Source of the DNA: Collinsella ihumii
GTDB lineage: Bacteria > Actinomycetota > Coriobacteriia > Coriobacteriales > Coriobacteriaceae
Length of the DNA: 64,000 nt
Reading direction: 5' to 3'
Assembly: GCF_900046475.1 (NCBI RefSeq)
Contig: NZ_FCOU01000003.1
Location: 159,713 to 223,712, forward strand
The notes below the pieces were generated by a model. It was not told where the DNA came from. It saw nothing but the letters and a program-made list of their open reading frames with translations, and searched no databases. Position numbers and translations under genes: made by a program. Every line of letters begins with the position of its first letter. Position 1 is the stretch's first letter. Positions 8,813-17,672 of the stretch are shown here, piece by piece.

Positions 8813-11158
8813 TTAGATGAGCCCCTCTTCCTTGAACTTGGCGACGAGACGCTGCTGCGTCATCGGGATCTGGAAGAACGCGCAGCCCGTGGCGTCGAGA
8901 ATGGCGTTGCGGATGGCGGGAGTCGGCGGCATCAGCGGCGGCTCGCCCAGCGCCTTGTTGCCGTACGGGCCGCTCGGGTCGTCGGTCTCCACGAACAGGC
9001 ACTTCAGGTCGGGCACGTCCATAGACGTCGGGATCTTGTAGTCGAGCAGGTTGGGGTTCAGAAGGCGCCCGGTCGCAGGGTCGATGAGCTGCTCCTCGTA
9101 GAGCGCGGCGCCGATGCCCTGCGCCATGCCGCCGTGCACCTGGCCCTCGGCGGTCGCCGGATTGATGATGCGGCCGGAATCGTGGACGTTCAGGATGTCG
9201 AGGATCTTGACGCGCCCGAGCGGCATGTCGACCTCGACCTTCACGAAGCACGTGCCGAACGCGAAGGTGTTGTCGCGCACCTGCGCGGTCTCCTCGGCAT
9301 GGATGTGCACGGAATGGCGGAAGGAGTAGAACGCCTCCTGGGCGAGCTCCTCCATGCCGAGCAAGACCTCGCCCGCCTCGTCCACGATCTCGCCGCCCGC
9401 GATGGTGAGGCCGCGCGCCTCGGGCTTGAGCTCGTAGGCGTAATCGAGGATGTTCTGGCGGAACTTCTCGGCCGTCTTGCGCACGGCGTGCCCGGTCACG
9501 TAGGTCTGGCGCGACGCGTAGGCGCCCGTGTCGAAGGGGGTGACGTCGGTGTCCTGGAAGCTCACGATGTGCACCCAGCTCGTCGGCACGCCGATGGTCT
9601 CCGCGGCCATCTGCGAGAACACCGTGTCCGCGCCCTGGCCGATCTCGGTGGCGCCGACCGACAGCTGGCAGGTGCCGTCCTGGTTGAGTACGAGGCGCGC
9701 GGTCGAGGTCTCCAGCGAGATGGGGTACACGCCCGTCTTGTACACGAAGGCGCTCATGCCGATGCCGTGGCGGATCGGGCCGGTCTCGTCTTTGTATCGG
9801 GCCTTGAAATCGTCCCATCCGCTCGCCTCGCGCCCGGCGATCAGCGTCTGCGGGAAGCCGTTGGCGTGGTTCGTGATGCCATTGAACGGATCGGAGTACC
9901 CTTCCGGCATGAGGTTCTTCAGGCGGAAGTCGATGGGATCCCACCCCTCCTTGCGGGCGATGTCGTCCATCATGCACTCGACGGTGAACTGGCCCTGCGG
10001 CATGCCGTAGGCGCGCATGGCGCCCGGCGCGGGAATGTTGGTGTAGACGGTGCTCGCCTGCGTGTGGCAGCCGACCTTGTCCTTATACGCCCAGCGGAAC
10101 GCGTTGATGGCGTTGGCCGCGAGCGCGTGGCCGTGGCTCGCGTAGCCGCCTTGGTTGGACAGGCAGGAGCAGGAGCGGGCGATGATGTTCATATCGTCGT
10201 CGTAGGCGCACTGCACGTCGAAGCTCATGGGATGGCGCGAGCGGGTGTTCTGGAAGACCTCCTCGCGCGGGAGCTCGATCTCGACCACGCGGCCGCCGAG
10301 CTGGGAGGTCAGCCATGCGCACAGCGGCTCGTACAGCACCTCCTGCTTGTTGCCGAAGCCGCCGCCGATATAGGGCTTGATGACGCGGATGGTGCCCCAG
10401 GGCACGCCGAGCGCCTGGCCGCACACACGGCGCACGATATGCGGGATCTGCGTGGAGGACACCACGGTGATGCGGCCGGACTCCATGTAGGCGTAGCAGA
10501 CGTTCGTCTCGATGTGGGTCTGGTCGACCTGCTGGGTCTCGGTATGCGCCTCGTAATGGTGGTACCTCGGATCGGCGAGGGCCTCCTCCACCGAGTCGTA
10601 GCCGGTGCCCTCGAGCGGGGTCACCATGTCGGAGCGCGCGAGCACGTTGGTCTCGCGGACCTCGGGGTGCAGCACGGGGGCGTCCGGCGCGAGCGCCTGG
10701 GCCACCGTGGTCATGGGCGGCAGCTCCTCGTAGTCAACATGCGAAAGCACGCTGCGGACGCCGCGGTCCGCCGCCACGTTGTCCTCGGCCACGACGACGG
10801 CGATGTCGTCGCCGTAGATGCGCACACGGTCGTCGAGCAGGCGACGGTCGGCGACATCCTGGTGCGCAGGCTCAACGCTCCACGGATGGCCGGGCGTCGG
10901 GAACCGGTGCTCGGGCACGTCCTTGAACGTGAAGACGGCGACCACGCCGGGAAGCGACTCGGCCTCGGTCGTATCGATCGCGCGCACCCAGCCGTTGGCG
11001 ATCTGCGCATGGACGACCCTGGCGACCAGGCACGGCTTGGGGCACAGGTCATCGGTGTACTTGGCCGTGCCCTTCACCTTATCGATCGCGTCGACGCGCT
11101 GCACGGCCGCACCGACCTCGTGCATCGGAGCGACCTTTTTCCAGAACTGCTGCTCCAT
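8813..11158 (-). CDS. xdhA: Molybdenum hydroxylase, molybdopterin-binding subunit (xanthine dehydrogenase type)
   Basis: A 782-residue catalytic subunit with an Ald_Xan_dh_C a/b hammerhead domain (roughly 20-130) followed by the Mo-binding domain. Motifs include GGGFGNK at 265-271, RAYGMPQGQF near 380, EIGQGADT near 528 and ALGEPPLMPP near 735, where the conserved glutamate acts as the catalytic base. Within a locus holding ygfK, ssnA and a purine permease the likely substrate is a purine such as xanthine or hypoxanthine. Selenium dependence cannot be judged from this sequence. The start at 11158 has GGAGAAGGG directly upstream; a longer upstream frame lacks a binding site. Confidence 0.92.
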   Translation of the reverse strand: MEQQFWKKVAPMHEVGAAVQRVDAIDKVKGTAKYTDDLCPKPCLVARVVHAQIANGWVRAIDTTEAESLPGVVAVFTFKDVPEHRFPTPGHPWSVEPAHQDVADRRLLDDRVRIYGDDIAVVVAEDNVAADRGVRSVLSHVDYEELPPMTTVAQALAPDAPVLHPEVRETNVLARSDMVTPLEGTGYDSVEEALADPRYHHYEAHTETQQVDQTHIETNVCYAYMESGRITVVSSTQIPHIVRRVCGQALGVPWGTIRVIKPYIGGGFGNKQEVLYEPLCAWLTSQLGGRVVEIELPREEVFQNTRSRHPMSFDVQCAYDDDMNIIARSCSCLSNQGGYASHGHALAANAINAFRWAYKDKVGCHTQASTVYTNIPAPGAMRAYGMPQGQFTVECMMDDIARKEGWDPIDFRLKNLMPEGYSDPFNGITNHANGFPQTLIAGREASGWDDFKARYKDETGPIRHGIGMSAFVYKTGVYPISLETSTARLVLNQDGTCQLSVGATEIGQGADTVFSQMAAETIGVPTSWVHIVSFQDTDVTPFDTGAYASRQTYVTGHAVRKTAEKFRQNILDYAYELKPEARGLTIAGGEIVDEAGEVLLGMEELAQEAFYSFRHSVHIHAEETAQVRDNTFAFGTCFVKVEVDMPLGRVKILDILNVHDSGRIINPATAEGQVHGGMAQGIGAALYEEQLIDPATGRLLNPNLLDYKIPTSMDVPDLKCLFVETDDPSGPYGNKALGEPPLMPPTPAIRNAILDATGCAFFQIPMTQQRLVAKFKEEGLI

Positions 11159-12070
11159 ACCCTTCTCCTCTCCATCCGGGCATCTCCGGAAACGGTATGC
11201 GTATGCCAAGGGGCTCGAGCGCGCGGCCCGTCCCATACCAGGTGGTTTTATGCGCCATGACCAGCGAACGCGCTGCCGCCCGATCATGCACAGGCATTCG
11301 ATCGCGGCCCTCGCCTTCGCGGAAAAGCGCGCGGATGCGTCTATTTAGCTGTTATTTGCGTTGCGTGCGAATGGTGAACGCGCAGTATGCGGACCCCATA
11401 GGTAACCCCCTTATCAGCTGCGGCCCTCTTCCGCAGCATTCATACGCAGACCGGAGGTTCAACGGACTCTTGCACCTTCAAAACCAACGGGCCCTGCGTA
11501 GCCTAGGAGCTCTAGCAGGTATTATACGCACTGGATAACGCCAGAAGCGGTGCATGACGAAGATTTTTTATCACCCGTATTATCCATGGTGTGAGAATAA
11601 TTTTGAGCTGCACGGATGCTGGTGCGTTCAGGGACATATGAAACAACGCCGCCGTTCACCGTCGATTTTCGACCGCTTGCCTTGGACAGGATGGGTTGGT
11701 TGGGGACGGGTTCGTTTCAACCCATCCCCCAGGGAGACACAGCCCGATCGCTATCACGCCGGGCGGTACAACATGATTCGTTTGGCGTATCCCTAAGGGC
11801 GGCGGCGCAGCCGGCAGGCTCATGTGCCCTGTATGCGCACGGTGGGTCTAGTGACGGGTGTTATCCCCATCGGGGTAAAATGACAAACATTTGTTATCTT
11901 GTTACAAGGATAATGGAGCATCAGCGGTTTTTCTGATGCGTGATAATAAAAAGTTGTAGCGCAAACCGCTTACAGTCGAAAATCGACCGTTTACAGCCCA
12001 TTCCTTCATTGCATTTGTGCTGGTAGCACGGGAAAATGAGAGGAACGTATCACACATTCAGGAGAGTCGC
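11159..12070. other. Long divergent spacer between xdhA and a YheO-like regulator
   Basis: About 900 bases with no convincing gene. The xdhA-proximal half is GC-rich and the half near the regulator is more AT-rich. It contains a 35-base repeat (11691-11725) and a small hairpin near 11921-11940 (CATCAG...CTGATG). It should hold the promoters for the hydroxylase operon and the regulator, but I cannot assign either with confidence. Confidence 0.5.
11691..11725 (+). repeat. 35-base GGGGACGGGTTCG repeat, copy 1
   Basis: The 35 bases, beginning ATGGGTTGGTTGGGGACGGG and ending CAACCCAT, occur again in reverse orientation at 60645-60679 with no mismatch. The ends are mutually complementary (ATGGGTTG and CAACCCAT), so each copy can fold. 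It behaves like a REP-type extragenic element. Confidence 0.85.
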
Positions 12071-12736
12071 ATGAACAAGACCGTCGAGAGCTATCTGCCC
12101 TTCTTCAATTTCCTCGGGACCATCGTGGGCGGCAACACCGAGGTCGTCCTGCACGACTTCACCGATCCCTCGCGCTCCGTCGTGGCCATCCACAACGGAT
12201 ATATCTCGGGCCGCCACGTGGGGGCGCCCGCGACGGACTTCGCTCTCAAGATGATCAACAGCGACATCCCCGACGATCAGAGCCATACTGACATCTACAT
12301 GTCGCACAACGCGAACGGCAAGCCCCTGCGCTCTTCGACCATGTTCATCCGTGAGGAGGGGCGCCTCGTCGGCATGCTGTGCGTGAACACGGATCCCTCG
12401 ATCATCGTGCAGCTCAAGACGCTTGTGGACACCATCGTCGAGACGCTCCCGCCCGGCGTCGAGCAGAGCGTCGATACGGTCCAACCGTCCAGCGTCGTCG
12501 GCGAGCACCTCACGACATCCGTCGACGACCTTGTCGGCAAGACGGTCGCCGAGTTCGCCGCGAGCCACGGCAAGGCCGTTGCGGATCTGTCCGCGCAGGA
12601 GCGCCAGGACCTGGTGCGCGTGCTCGATGGCGACGGCGTGTTCCTGCTCAAAGGCGCCGTGACCGTCGTGGCCCAGTTCCTGGACATCTCCGAGCCGAGC
12701 GTCTACCGCTACCTGCAAAAGGTTCGCCGCCGCTAG
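12071..12736 (+). CDS. YheO-like PAS/HTH transcriptional regulator 1
   Basis: A 221-residue protein with an N-terminal YheO-like PAS domain (PAS_6, residues about 5-115, including GNTEVVLHDF and NGYISGRHVG) and a C-terminal HTH_22 DNA-binding region (about 165-220, ending LDISEPSVYRYLQKVRRR). Such proteins are presumed ligand-sensing regulators. It is divergent from the xdh operon, which makes it the obvious candidate regulator of purine catabolism; that is inferred from position. ATG at 12071 is preceded by AGGAG. It converges on a second member of the same family at 12860-13567. Confidence 0.82.
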   Translation: MNKTVESYLPFFNFLGTIVGGNTEVVLHDFTDPSRSVVAIHNGYISGRHVGAPATDFALKMINSDIPDDQSHTDIYMSHNANGKPLRSSTMFIREEGRLVGMLCVNTDPSIIVQLKTLVDTIVETLPPGVEQSVDTVQPSSVVGEHLTTSVDDLVGKTVAEFAASHGKAVADLSAQERQDLVRVLDGDGVFLLKGAVTVVAQFLDISEPSVYRYLQKVRRR

Positions 12737-12747
12737 ACTCGACCCCA

Positions 12748-12813
12748 TGCAAATCGGGGGACGTACCTTCCGCGTGCATGTTTGCACGCGGAAGGTACGT
12801 CCCCCGATTTGCA
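12748..12813. repeat. Perfect 31-base-arm hairpin between convergent regulator genes
   Basis: Arms 12748-12778 and 12783-12813 are perfectly complementary over 31 bases around a 4-base loop. A partial third copy of the outer arm (GTCCCCCGATTTGCAC) follows at 12818-12833. It separates two convergent genes and shares the core AAGGTACGTCCCC with the hairpin at 30741-30806. It could act as a two-way terminator and also qualifies as a REP-like element. Confidence 0.88.
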
Positions 12814-12859
12814 CTCGTCCCCCGATTTGCACTCTCGCCGCCACTTGGAAAAGAAGGGG

Positions 12860-13567
12860 CTACTCGGCCGCACCCTCGCCTTGACGGGTGCGGCGGACGC
12901 TGCGCAGGCCGCGATAGATCGTGGGTTCCGAGATATCGAGCAGGCGCGCGACCTCGCCGACCGCGCCCTTGATGCGGAAGACCCCCTGCGCGTCGAGCAC
13001 GCTCAGCAGGCGCAAGCGTTCATCGACCGGAATGTCCAGGTCCTCGAACCCCAGCAGACGGCAGGCGTCGCGCACCGCCAACTCGATGGAATCGGCCGCA
13101 GGCGCCATGTGGCGCTCGGCGGCGACAGTGTCCAGCTGGCTGCGCACCATATCCAGGCGCCGCTGGCGCTGGTCGTCCGCACCGCCCGGGATGTAGGACT
13201 CGATGAGCCCGTGCAGCGCGTCCTCCAGCGTGCGGAATGCGGAGATATCTCGGTTGACGCACAGAAAGCCGATGATGCGCTCCCCTTCGCGGATGGGATA
13301 GGAGCCTGAATACAGCGTGCGCCCGTCAAGCGACTTGGTGGGATATCCCGAGCGATAGTCCCCGAGCTGGTCGGGATGCTCGACGAGCTCGGCCAGGTGG
13401 TCGGGCAGCGGCGCGCCCTCGCGGCGCCCCGAGACGTACGGGTGGACGAGCTTCACGAGCGAGTGGGCGGGGTCCTCGACATCGTGCAGGGCGATCTCCG
13501 TCTGGGCACCGAACATGGCGCCCAAAAACTCACACAGGGGGATATAGCGAGCCAGAAGCTGATTCAT
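12860..13567 (-). CDS. YheO-like PAS/HTH transcriptional regulator 2
   Basis: A 235-residue paralogue of the regulator at 12071-12736, with the same PAS_6 (GAQTEIALHDV, HPYVSGRREGAPLPDH) plus HTH_22 (LLDISEPTIYRGLRSVRR) layout but only moderate similarity. It lies downstream of a ridA gene on the same strand, separated from it by a terminator. Two related sensors end to end suggest an old duplication with different ligands. The start at 13567 matches the MN-start of the paralogue; an ATG at 13579 is also in frame but has its GAGG too close. Confidence 0.78.
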   Translation of the reverse strand: MNQLLARYIPLCEFLGAMFGAQTEIALHDVEDPAHSLVKLVHPYVSGRREGAPLPDHLAELVEHPDQLGDYRSGYPTKSLDGRTLYSGSYPIREGERIIGFLCVNRDISAFRTLEDALHGLIESYIPGGADDQRQRRLDMVRSQLDTVAAERHMAPAADSIELAVRDACRLLGFEDLDIPVDERLRLLSVLDAQGVFRIKGAVGEVARLLDISEPTIYRGLRSVRRTRQGEGAAE

Positions 13568-13677
13568 GCAGATTCTCATCCTCTATCGATGTCGCATCGG
13601 ACCGTTCAGTCCACAGCATACCACCGCGGCGCGAACGAACGGGAACAGCCGCCCCGCCCGCCAGCGTTACGCAAAAA

Positions 13678-13703
13678 GGCGGCGCACCTCTCGATGCGCC
13701 GCC
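13678..13703 (-). terminator. ridA terminator
   Basis: GGCGGCGCA (13678-13686) pairs with TGCGCCGCC (13695-13703), and the minus strand then reads TTTTT. It lies just past the ridA stop codon. Confidence 0.8.
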
Positions 13704-13734
13704 TTCGCGTCTCACGCTTTCGTCGCGCTCCGCC

Positions 13735-14112
13735 TTAGAGGGCGACGACGACCTCGATCTCGACGAGGCCGCCGGCCGGAAGGGCGGCAACCTGGAACGC
13801 GCTGCGCGCCGGATAGGGCTCGGTGAACTTGGTGGCATAGACCTCGTTCACGGCGGCGAAGTCGGCGATGTCGGCCAGGTAGACGGTGGTCTTGACGACG
13901 TTGTCGAACGTGGCGCCCGCAGCGGTCAGCAGCGCCTCGATGTTGGCGAGGGACTGCTTGGCCTGCTCGACGGCACCCTCGGGCATCTTGCCCGTAGCGG
14001 GGTTGATGCCCAGCTGGCCGGACATGAACACGAGGTTGCCGGTCTTGATGCCGGCGGAATACGGGCCGAGGGCGGCGGGAGCGTCGGGGGACGAGATAAC
14101 GGTCTTCTCCAT
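13735..14112 (-). CDS. ridA: RidA family enamine/imine deaminase
   Basis: A 125-residue RidA/YjgF/UK114 protein of standard length. The family C-terminus is clear (YPARSAFQVAALPAGGLVEIEVV), including the arginine that binds the substrate carboxylate. RidA proteins hydrolyse reactive 2-aminoacrylate and related imines formed by PLP enzymes; members also occur in purine and pyrimidine catabolic loci. AAGGAG precedes the start. A terminator follows, so it is probably monocistronic. Confidence 0.93.
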   Translation of the reverse strand: MEKTVISSPDAPAALGPYSAGIKTGNLVFMSGQLGINPATGKMPEGAVEQAKQSLANIEALLTAAGATFDNVVKTTVYLADIADFAAVNEVYATKFTEPYPARSAFQVAALPAGGLVEIEVVVAL

Positions 14113-14493
14113 GTGCCTACTCCTTCACTTGAGGGGAACAAGACGGCTGCGCTGCAACGGCAGCCCGGCACGAACCACGAACCGTGCGAACCGCCGTTGC
14201 GAAGGGGCCCAATAAAGCACGAACGGCCCCGCGCGTGCGCTACCTCGATGCTATCCCACACCCCATGCTTCTGCAAGATAATTATTAGGTCTGATAACTT
14301 TTTATCCACAAGCGGCAGATTCGACCCCCTGACGGGCCGGTATCGACGCGGCATCGGGAAAAGACCCCCGACCCGACGCGCGGGCAGGGCGCCGAGCGCA
14401 GCTGCGTGTGCGCTTTTGGGGAGGCGCGCTCGCGCGGCGGGCGCTCACGGTATACTCTGGACGTTTACCGCAATGACCTGCAGAAAGAAGCAT
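14113..14493. other. Divergent spacer between ridA and the U32 gene
   Basis: About 380 bases. The ridA-proximal part includes an AT-rich patch (14275-14310) suitable for a promoter. A -10-like TATACT near 14451 precedes the U32 gene. No coding potential is convincing. Confidence 0.4.
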
Positions 14494-17007
14494 ATGACCA
14501 CCATCGCCGAACACCTTTGCGCCCCACGCCGCCCCGAGCTGCTCGCGCCCGCCGGAGGTCCCGAGCCGTTCGCGGCCGCGCTTGCCGCCGGCGCCGACGC
14601 CATCTACTGCGGCATGGGGGCGTTCAACGCCCGCCGCAAGGCCACCAACTTCACCGACGAGACCTTCGAGGCCGCCTGCCGCACGGCGCACCTCGCGGGA
14701 ACCCGCGTCTACGTGACCGTGAACATCGTCATCAAGGATACCGAGATGGCCGATGCGCTCGAGCTCATCCGCCGATGCGCGCAGCTCGGTGCCGACGCGT
14801 TCATCATCCAGGACTGGGGCCTGTTCTTCGAGGTGCACCGGCTCATGCCCGACCTGGAACTCCACGTCTCGACCCAAGCCAACATCCATGACCTGCGCGG
14901 CGCCATCTGGTGCCGCGAGGCGGGGGCCGACCGCGTCACGCTTTCCCGCGAGCTCTCCGTCGCTGAGATCAAGCGCATCTCGCAGGTCGGCGTCGACCTC
15001 GAGATCTTCGCCCACGGCTCCATCTGCTTCTCCTATTCCGGCATCTGCCTGCTGTCGAGCTTTGCATGCGCGGGCCGCTCCGCCAACCGCGGCATGTGCG
15101 CCCAGCCCTGCCGCCTGCCCTACGAGCTGCTCGACGAGTCCGGCCGCGTCATCCCCACCCCCGGACGCGAGCGCGCCCTGTGCCCGCGCGACAACTGCAC
15201 CTCCGAGATGCTTCCCGAGCTCATCGACGCCGGTGCGGGCGCCCTCAAACTCGAGGGCCGCATGAAGGCCCCCGATTACGTCCACTCCGTCACCCGCGCG
15301 TACCGCGAGGCGCTCGACGACGCCATCGCGGAAACGACGCCTTCCGCAGACGACGCCCGCGACCGCGCCCGCCGTCTCAAGCGGTGCTTCAACCGCGACT
15401 TCACCTCCGCCTACCAGCACGGCACGTCGGGCGACGAGATGATGAGCTACGAGAGGTCGAACAACCGCGGCCAGGTCGTGGGCGAGGTGATCGGCAGCCG
15501 CCACGCGGGAAACACCCGCGACCTTCATCCCGATGACCGGCGCGTGCGCGCCGCGCTCGTGCGCATCCGTCTCGATGAGCCCGTCGGCAAGGGCGATCTT
15601 CTCGAGCTGCGCCATGACGACGAGTTCGACCAGTTCCTGACCGTTATCGCGCCCAACGACGCGCGGGCGGGCGACATCATCGAGGCCCGCGCTGCCCGCG
15701 CCATGCCCCAAGGGGCGATCGTTCGCCTCATACGCAGCCAGGCCGCCCTGGACGAGGCCGCTGCCGCCCTGCACCGCGATGTCCCGCGCAAGCGCGCGGT
15801 CGACGTATCCGTCCGCGCCCGCTTGGGAGAGCCGTTCTCGGTCACGCTCACCTGCAGCGATGACCCGAGCTTCACGGCGACGGCGACGGGATTTACGGTC
15901 GAGGCGGCGCGCACGCGCCCGGTTGGCGCCGAGGACCTCATCGAGCACGTGGGGCGCATGGGCTCCTCCCCCTTCGAGGCCGCCCGCTTCGACATCGACC
16001 TGGACGAGGGCTGCGGCATGGGGTTCTCCGCCGTCCACAAGGTTCGCGCGCAGGCGTGCGAGGCGCTCGAGCACGCCATGCTCGCCGGATATGCCGCCCG
16101 CGCCGGCCGTCTCGCCGGACTTCCCGCCTTCATCTCCGTCGCGATCTCGGCAGACGGCCTTGAAACGGAGCGGGCGCAAGCGAAGACCGCTGGGGTACCC
16201 GAGATCTGCGCCGTCGCGACGACGCTTGAGGCGGCTCGCGCCGCATACGAGGCGGGCGCCGCGCGCATCTACATGACCTGCGACGACCTCCACGCCGCCG
16301 GGTTGCATCCGGACCAGTCATTCGACCTGCCGCTCGTTCCGGTGGCGGACGAGATCTGCCGCGAGGCCGACCACGCGCGCATCGATCCGTGGATCCGCTC
16401 CGGGGCGCCCGTCGCGGTGGGCAACATCTCCGAGCTCGCCCTTTCCGCCGAGCGGGGAGCCGCTCCCGAGATCCGCAGCTGCCTGCCGGTCCACAACGTC
16501 GCGTGCATCCGCGCGCTCGAGCAACGCGGGGCCGCGGGCTTCTGGCTCTCCCCCGAGCTGACGCTCGACGAGATCGAGCGCATCGCCCCGCACGCCGCGA
16601 CGCCGGTCGGGATCATGGTGTCCGGCGCCCCGCGCGTCATGACGAGCGAGCACTGCATCCTCCAGGTTGCCGACGCCTGCATCCACGATTGCGCCCGCTG
16701 CCGCCTGCGGACCAGATCCCTTTCGCTGCGCAATATCGACGGCAAGGTGCTGCCTGTGCGCACCGACCTGCACGGGCGCAGCCGTCTGTACGACGGCTAT
16801 CCGCTCGACCTGACGCCCCAGATGCCGCGCCTTCTCAAAGCCGGCGTCACGCGATTCGCCGTCGATGGCACGCTGCTTGAACCCAGCGAGCTTGCCGAGC
16901 TGGTCGCCCGCGCCGTGCGCGCGCTCGAGGCGGCGCGCGCCGGCCGCAAACCGGCCAAACGCCTCATGGGCGCTACGGCGGGCTGCCTGTTCGTGGGAGT
17001 TGACTGA
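14494..17007 (+). CDS. U32 peptidase family protein (RNA C-hydroxylation type)
   Basis: An 837-residue U32-family protein. The N-terminal barrel starts RPELLAPAGGPEP, and the family signature with its cysteines lies around residues 169-215 (EIFAHGSICFSYSG, RGMCAQPCR). The long C-terminal extension (DUF3656-like) places it with the RlhA/TrhP group, whose characterised members hydroxylate cytidine in 23S rRNA or uridine in tRNA and need iron-sulfur and prephenate. More cysteines near the C-terminus (CIHDCARCR) may complete a cluster. The next gene, an RluA-type pseudouridine synthase, overlaps its stop by one base, so both probably modify RNA. I use ATG 14494; ATG 14473 is possible. Confidence 0.83.
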   Translation: MTTIAEHLCAPRRPELLAPAGGPEPFAAALAAGADAIYCGMGAFNARRKATNFTDETFEAACRTAHLAGTRVYVTVNIVIKDTEMADALELIRRCAQLGADAFIIQDWGLFFEVHRLMPDLELHVSTQANIHDLRGAIWCREAGADRVTLSRELSVAEIKRISQVGVDLEIFAHGSICFSYSGICLLSSFACAGRSANRGMCAQPCRLPYELLDESGRVIPTPGRERALCPRDNCTSEMLPELIDAGAGALKLEGRMKAPDYVHSVTRAYREALDDAIAETTPSADDARDRARRLKRCFNRDFTSAYQHGTSGDEMMSYERSNNRGQVVGEVIGSRHAGNTRDLHPDDRRVRAALVRIRLDEPVGKGDLLELRHDDEFDQFLTVIAPNDARAGDIIEARAARAMPQGAIVRLIRSQAALDEAAAALHRDVPRKRAVDVSVRARLGEPFSVTLTCSDDPSFTATATGFTVEAARTRPVGAEDLIEHVGRMGSSPFEAARFDIDLDEGCGMGFSAVHKVRAQACEALEHAMLAGYAARAGRLAGLPAFISVAISADGLETERAQAKTAGVPEICAVATTLEAARAAYEAGAARIYMTCDDLHAAGLHPDQSFDLPLVPVADEICREADHARIDPWIRSGAPVAVGNISELALSAERGAAPEIRSCLPVHNVACIRALEQRGAAGFWLSPELTLDEIERIAPHAATPVGIMVSGAPRVMTSEHCILQVADACIHDCARCRLRTRSLSLRNIDGKVLPVRTDLHGRSRLYDGYPLDLTPQMPRLLKAGVTRFAVDGTLLEPSELAELVARAVRALEAARAGRKPAKRLMGATAGCLFVGVD

Positions 17008-17672
17008 TGCCCCGTCTCGACGCACTGGACGTCCTCTTTGAATCCCCGACGTTGATCGCCGTGGACAAGCCTGCCGGCATCATCGTCCACGGCGACGGCA
17101 CCGGCGCGCAGACGCTTACCGATCAGGTTCGTTCTTTGCTCGAGCGCCGTGGCACCGAGGCAGACCGTATTGCAGCCCGCGATCTTCAGTGCCTGCAGCG
17201 ACTCGACCGTGAAACCACCGGCATCGTGCTGTTCTCGAAATCCAAGGCAACGCAGGGCACCTATGACCGCATGGTCGCGGAGCACGCGTTCGAAAAACGC
17301 TACCAGGCCTTGGTAGAAGGTGCGCCTGCTTGGCGCGAGCGCACCTTCACCTGGCCTATCGGCCGCGACCGTCACGACGCGCGCCGCATGCGCGTCAGCC
17401 GGACGGGAAAAGCCGCCGTGACGCACGCGACCGTCGCACGCGAGCTCAAGCAGGGAAAACGCGTCCGAACCCTGCTCAACGTCGCGATCGAAACCGGCCG
17501 CAAGCACCAGATCCGCGTGCATCTCGCCCATGCCGGCTCCCCCATTGTGGGCGATCAGCTATACGGCCGCTTTGACCCGGCAGGCCTCATGCTCCACGCG
17601 TGCCGCCTCATCTTTGACGACCCCATCAGCTGCGAGCATATCGACATTCGATCCCCCGCCCCTTGGGCATGA
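17007..17672 (+). CDS. RluA-family pseudouridine synthase
   Basis: A 221-residue RNA pseudouridine synthase. The catalytic motif appears as LQRLDRETTGIVLFSKS near residues 67-83; the aspartate is the nucleophile. The usual HRLD histidine is replaced by glutamine here. Later family motifs (ETGRKHQIRVHLAHAGSPI, VGDQLYG) are intact. There is no S4 domain, so it is a small RluA/YqcB-like member whose RNA target cannot be named. It is translationally coupled (TGATG) to the U32 gene. Confidence 0.9.
   Translation: MPRLDALDVLFESPTLIAVDKPAGIIVHGDGTGAQTLTDQVRSLLERRGTEADRIAARDLQCLQRLDRETTGIVLFSKSKATQGTYDRMVAEHAFEKRYQALVEGAPAWRERTFTWPIGRDRHDARRMRVSRTGKAAVTHATVARELKQGKRVRTLLNVAIETGRKHQIRVHLAHAGSPIVGDQLYGRFDPAGLMLHACRLIFDDPISCEHIDIRSPAPWA

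Noticed and set aside
8453-11260. 935-residue plus-strand open frame opposite xdhA
   Set aside because: Antisense shadow; the minus strand carries all molybdenum-hydroxylase motifs.
14302-16308. 668-residue minus-strand open frame opposite the U32 gene
   Set aside because: Antisense shadow; arginine/valine/glycine-rich with no domain.
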